From an uncultured Flavobacteriaceae bacterium (GTDB lineage: Bacteria; Bacteroidota; Bacteroidia; Flavobacteriales; Flavobacteriaceae), in assembly GCA_913031655.1 (NCBI GenBank), contig CAJWFY010000052.1, positions 1-9,851 of the forward strand: a stretch of 9,851 nucleotides of DNA. Direction: 5' to 3'. A program made the translations under genes and the position numbers. Positions 7,014 through 9,851 of the stretch are shown here, piece after piece; the first letter of the stretch is position 1, and each line of letters starts with the position of its first letter. Under the pieces are notes generated by a model. It was not told the origin of the DNA. It ran no database searches and saw nothing but the letters and a program-made list of their open reading frames with translations.

Positions 7014-7085
7014 TAGCCCTGCTAGGAATCGAACCTAGATCTAAAGTTTAGGAAACTTTTATTCTATCCGTTGAACTACAAGGCT
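7014..7085 (-). tRNA. tRNA-Arg (anticodon CCT)
   Basis: A complete 72-nt cloverleaf. The acceptor stem is AGCCTTG against CAGGGCT, with one G-T pair. The D arm is GTTC/GAAT with an 8-base loop. The anticodon stem is AAAGT/ACTTT with loop TTCCTAA, giving anticodon CCT for AGG codons. The variable loop is 4 nt, and the T arm is CTAGG/CCTAG with loop TTCGATT. The discriminator base is A, and CCA is not encoded (CAA follows). The first ten bases coincide with the end of the cruF coding region (7076-7085), so the tRNA is probably released from, or transcribed through, the carotenoid operon mRNA. Confidence 0.96.
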
Positions 7086-7726
7086 ATAAAGTTTAATACT
7101 GTAAAAAAAACAATTTGAACTAAAAGCAAATGAAAGGAAAAGGTAGTGTCTTTTTTATCTGTAGAATAATGAAATATTCCTTGCACCAACAACCCTATTG
7201 TAAACCAGCCAATATAGTTTTGAATAGGAGCAAATATTGAATCAAATGCCCAAAAGCCCATTTCTGGTGCAACAGGTTCAATTAGTAAATCTAAAACGAC
7301 CATTAAAATAGCTCCAAATACAATTGCTGCCTTTTTATTGCCATCAAAGATGTAATTGGAAAAAGATCCCGTTATATAAGTTAACATAATCCAATTAATT
7401 CCAATCATAATTGGCACACCTAAAATTTTAAAACCTAAATTATTTAAGTAAATATAATCTCCGAAAATAAGACCATATTGAACTCCTAAAATTTCAGAAA
7501 TCATACCTATTAAAAAAATAGCTAAACCTGCTAAAAGATTTTTTCTTTCTAACTCCACTTGATTAGTAAATAAAAGGGTAAATGAAACAAAAAGATTTAT
7601 TGGAGTAAAAGCAATAAACCATTCTCTATTCCCATATATAATTCCTAGTAACCCACATATATGAAATAACCAAATTATAAAAACCGAAATAAGAGTATTA
7701 GTGTTTTTAGGAAATAAAATTTTCAT
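7076..7726 (-). CDS. cruF: CruF-type carotenoid 1',2'-hydratase
   Basis: A 216-residue integral membrane protein of the DUF422 carotenoid biosynthesis family. It should add water across the terminal C-1',2' double bond of an acyclic (psi) carotenoid end group, giving the 1'-hydroxy group found in myxol, saproxanthin and related pigments. About seven hydrophobic segments are visible. Family motifs include E78-x-x-G81, GLIFGDYIY (85-93), GVP (103-105), D146-LLI-E150-P151, GFW (157-159) and NYIGW (170-174). The ATG at 7726 overlaps the TGA of crtD as ATGA, so translation is probably coupled. The last two sense codons and the TAG stop (GCC TTG TAG) lie inside the tRNA-Arg gene. Flavobacterial relatives are often annotated simply as carotenoid biosynthesis protein. 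The assignment as hydratase rests on the CrtD and CrtA neighbours. Confidence 0.85.
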   Translation of the reverse strand: MKILFPKNTNTLISVFIIWLFHICGLLGIIYGNREWFIAFTPINLFVSFTLLFTNQVELERKNLLAGLAIFLIGMISEILGVQYGLIFGDYIYLNNLGFKILGVPIMIGINWIMLTYITGSFSNYIFDGNKKAAIVFGAILMVVLDLLIEPVAPEMGFWAFDSIFAPIQNYIGWFTIGLLVQGIFHYSTDKKDTTFSFHLLLVQIVFFTVLNFIAL

Positions 7727-9189
7727 TTATTTTTTATAATATTAGAAACTATTTTTGCCGACAATAAACATAGTGGAATTCCTCCACCTGGATGAACACT
7801 CCCACCACAAAAATATAGATTTAAAATTTCTTTAGAAAAATTCGGATGTCTTAAAAAAGCAGACATTTTATTATTACTTGAAGAACCGTAAAGAGAGCCT
7901 AAGTAAGACTGCGTGTTTTGCTGAAGGTCTTTAGGTGTATAAACTTTTTCAAACTCAATAAATTCTTCAATATTTACTTTAAGTATTTTATTGAGTTTTT
8001 CAATTGTTTTTTTTCTAATGTTTTGTTTAATCAACTCCCAATCTTGATCAGTGTCATGAGGGGCGTTAATCATCACGAACCAATTTTCAGAACCTTTAGG
8101 AGCATCTCCAATAACATCTTTTGAAGTTATATTAACGTATACAGTTGGATCATCGAAAATTTCTTTTTTTTCAAAAATTGAATTGAATTCTTCTTTATAA
8201 TTCTTAGAAAAAAAGATATTGTGTAGTTCCAATTTTTTAAACTCTTTTTTAATTCCCCAATAAAATATAAGAGCAGAACTTGATCTTTCTTGATTTAAAA
8301 CAATTGAAGGTTCTGGGTGTTTCTTTAAAAGTCTTCTGTAAGTAGGAACCACATCCATATTTGACACCACACAATCAGAGAAATATTCTTTACTTCCAAC
8401 TCCAACTCCAATCGCTTTGTTATTTAAAACTAAAATTTCAGTAACTAAAGTATTGAAATGAAATTCAACTCCTTGCTTTTTTGCTAATTTGAATAAAGAG
8501 TTAGTAATATCTACCATTCCGTTTTTGGCTACAAACGTTCCGTATTCCTGTTCAAGGTGTTGAATTAAGGTCATCATACCTGGAGTTTTATATGGTGATG
8601 ATCCATTGTATGTGGCAAATCTATTGAACAATTGAACTAAATGAGGTTCTTTTAATTCGCTTAAATTAACATCGTTTAATGACTTGTTAATTTGAAACAT
8701 ATTTAGATTTAATAATCCCACTAGCACATCTTTTGAGAAAAAAGTCTTTAATTTATGTAAAGATTTTTCTAAAAAAATAGTCTTCGTTAGATCATATTTT
8801 CTTTTTGCTTTATTCAAATAGTTCAATACACTTTGAGAGTTTACTCCTAGTTTATCTTCAACCTCTTTTGAAAACTTCAACTTATCGCTAAAAGCATTTA
8901 GAATAATTCCATCTTCCCAATAATAATTACATGAAATATCTTTCTTCTTGTACAGAAAACGATCTTTAGGATCTTCATTAAATAAATCAAATAACTCATC
9001 TATAAAATGAGGCATAGTAAGTAGAGACGGGCCCGAATCAAATCTATATGGGCCTAATTTAAAGCTAGTAAGTTTTCCGCCTGGGTATTCATTACTTTCA
9101 AAAACTTGAACATCATAACCTAGAGCTTTTAATCTTAAGCTAGTCGCAATTCCAGCAATACCAGATCCAATTATTATAGCTTTTTTCAA
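7723..9189 (-). CDS. crtD: CrtD-type 1-hydroxycarotenoid 3,4-desaturase (CrtI family)
   Basis: A 488-residue FAD-dependent carotenoid desaturase, acting at the inner membrane. The N-terminus has the dinucleotide fold G8-S-G10-I-A-G13 with E31 at the end of strand 2, followed by PGGK (36-39) and FDSGPSLLTMP (50-60). The C-terminus has the CrtI-family signature at 457-477 (YFCGGSVHPGGG). GGKLTSF, YNGSSPY and DPTVYVNITSK recall CrtD-type enzymes rather than phytoene desaturases, in which this region usually reads GGRAR. With CruF next door, the likely reaction is 3',4'-desaturation of a 1'-hydroxy psi end. The start must be TTG at 9189: the crtA stop TAA is in the same frame one codon upstream, no ATG or GTG is available, and the FAD motif begins at residue 8. 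The gap to crtA is 3 bp and the overlap with cruF is 4 bp. A CrtI role in phytoene desaturation is the main alternative. Confidence 0.85.
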   Translation of the reverse strand: MKKAIIIGSGIAGIATSLRLKALGYDVQVFESNEYPGGKLTSFKLGPYRFDSGPSLLTMPHFIDELFDLFNEDPKDRFLYKKKDISCNYYWEDGIILNAFSDKLKFSKEVEDKLGVNSQSVLNYLNKAKRKYDLTKTIFLEKSLHKLKTFFSKDVLVGLLNLNMFQINKSLNDVNLSELKEPHLVQLFNRFATYNGSSPYKTPGMMTLIQHLEQEYGTFVAKNGMVDITNSLFKLAKKQGVEFHFNTLVTEILVLNNKAIGVGVGSKEYFSDCVVSNMDVVPTYRRLLKKHPEPSIVLNQERSSSALIFYWGIKKEFKKLELHNIFFSKNYKEEFNSIFEKKEIFDDPTVYVNITSKDVIGDAPKGSENWFVMINAPHDTDQDWELIKQNIRKKTIEKLNKILKVNIEEFIEFEKVYTPKDLQQNTQSYLGSLYGSSSNNKMSAFLRHPNFSKEILNLYFCGGSVHPGGGIPLCLLSAKIVSNIIKNK

Positions 9190-9192
9190 CTT

Positions 9193-9851
9193 TTAAAAGA
9201 TTTTGTAAGATGAATCAATTATCTCAAACCTCGCAAAAAGATCTTCTTTATACCATTTTCTTTTTCTAGTTTTTTTAATTATCTCCGCATGAGATCCGCT
9301 ATTATATGCGAAATTTTTTACTGATTCTAAATTGTCCCATACACTAAAGGTAGCTTGCTGTATGAAGGGCCATTCACCAATTCCTTTAAACCACTCAACA
9401 CCCTTTGCATTTTTTATTGCCCTTGAAGCGTTAGGAACAGATTTCCAAAATTCAAACATTCTATTCACATTAACTGTAGCCCTAGTGATTATACCTATTT
9501 TAGAGTCTTCTTTAATCCGCTCTGAATCAGTTTTAAATGGATTAATACCGTCCCATTTTCCATGACTTTTTATAGGATTTAAAAAAAAATCTTCTCTGGA
9601 ATATGCCATTTTAGAAATAGAAATAGAATGTTGACTTTCGTTAATGAAGTTTAATGCAGATATCTTATTTTCCCAAACACATAAAATTGAGTAAGTAGAG
9701 AAATCTGGGAATAAACTGAATCCATCTCCTGACCCAGTTCCAAGTAATTTAAAAAACTTAAGATTAGGTGTTTTTTTCATTTTTTCAAATGCAAGATGCA
9801 TTTGAGTAAATGCCCAAAACTTATTTTTATTGTATTTAAAAAAAGAAATAG
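9193..9851 (-). CDS. crtA: CrtA-family carotenoid monooxygenase, likely 2-hydroxylase (5' end beyond window)
   Basis: A spheroidene-monooxygenase-like protein, at least 218 residues. Numbered from the Met at 9801, the hallmark is near the C-terminus: KGIGEWPFIQQATFS (139-153), followed by an FAY...HAEIIKKTR...WYKEDLFARF pattern found throughout the CrtA family. KLLGTGSGDGF occurs near residues 18-28. The reading frame stays open upstream of that Met to the window edge, and the extra 16 residues (ISFFKYNKNKFWAFTQ) look like the usual CrtA N-terminal strand and helix. The real start therefore lies outside the window. In the myxol-producing marine flavobacterium P99-3 a CrtA relative acts as a carotenoid 2-hydroxylase. 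The same role is inferred here from the crtD and cruF neighbours. It is apparently translated in a chain with crtD, 3 bp downstream. Confidence 0.85.
   Translation of the reverse strand, partial: ISFFKYNKNKFWAFTQMHLAFEKMKKTPNLKFFKLLGTGSGDGFSLFPDFSTYSILCVWENKISALNFINESQHSISISKMAYSREDFFLNPIKSHGKWDGINPFKTDSERIKEDSKIGIITRATVNVNRMFEFWKSVPNASRAIKNAKGVEWFKGIGEWPFIQQATFSVWDNLESVKNFAYNSGSHAEIIKKTRKRKWYKEDLFARFEIIDSSYKIF

Noticed and set aside
7014..7085. tRNA-Arg as a phage or island attachment site
   Set aside because: No duplicate of the tRNA 3' end and no integrase gene is visible in the window.
7918..8124. Plus-strand open frame of 68 codons opposite crtD
   Set aside because: Antisense to a conserved part of the desaturase, with Phe/Asn-rich AT-driven composition and no family resemblance.
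9332..9565. Plus-strand open frame of 77 codons opposite the CrtA-like gene
   Set aside because: It covers the conserved CrtA motif region on the other strand. Nothing indicates expression.

Overview
The DNA is AT-rich, intergenic regions use TAnnTTTG-type -7 boxes rather than a classical -10, and every recognisable protein (SusC-type leader, Y_Y_Y/LuxR sensor-regulator, vSGLT-like symporter, SASA esterase, CrtA/CrtD/CruF carotenoid enzymes) fits a marine or aquatic member of the Flavobacteriia (Bacteroidota). No plasmid, phage, IS or CRISPR structure is visible. Genes are almost all on the minus strand, so they are read from right to left.

Right part (7014-9851, minus strand): a tightly packed carotenoid operon. 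It starts with a CrtA-family monooxygenase whose 5' end lies beyond the window. Three bases later comes a TTG-started CrtD-type desaturase, then a CruF-type hydratase that overlaps crtD by ATGA. This trio is known from myxol- and saproxanthin-type pathways: CruF hydrates the acyclic psi end at C-1', CrtD desaturates C-3',4', and the flavobacterial CrtA relative hydroxylates C-2'. The last codons and the stop codon of cruF lie inside the next gene, a tRNA-Arg(CCT).

Middle part (3184-6969): a secreted SASA/SGNH carbohydrate esterase (minus), a small exported Rieske [2Fe-2S] lipoprotein (plus, the only plus-strand gene), and a sodium/sugar symporter (minus). The Rieske gene and the symporter gene diverge from a 71-80 bp region holding a 19-bp palindrome. 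The Rieske and esterase genes converge on a possible AT-rich hairpin terminator.

Left part (1-3101): a membrane-spanning regulator with a periplasmic propeller, Y_Y_Y domain, one TM helix, a coiled coil and a LuxR-type HTH. It is followed on the same strand by the first 17 codons of an exported protein that looks like the start of a SusC/TonB-dependent receptor. The 235-bp gap between them (53-287) carries a possible terminator, a -7 box and three helically phased repeats. Regulator, SusC-like receptor, sugar symporter and esterase together suggest the edge of a polysaccharide utilisation locus. The substrate cannot be told from this window.
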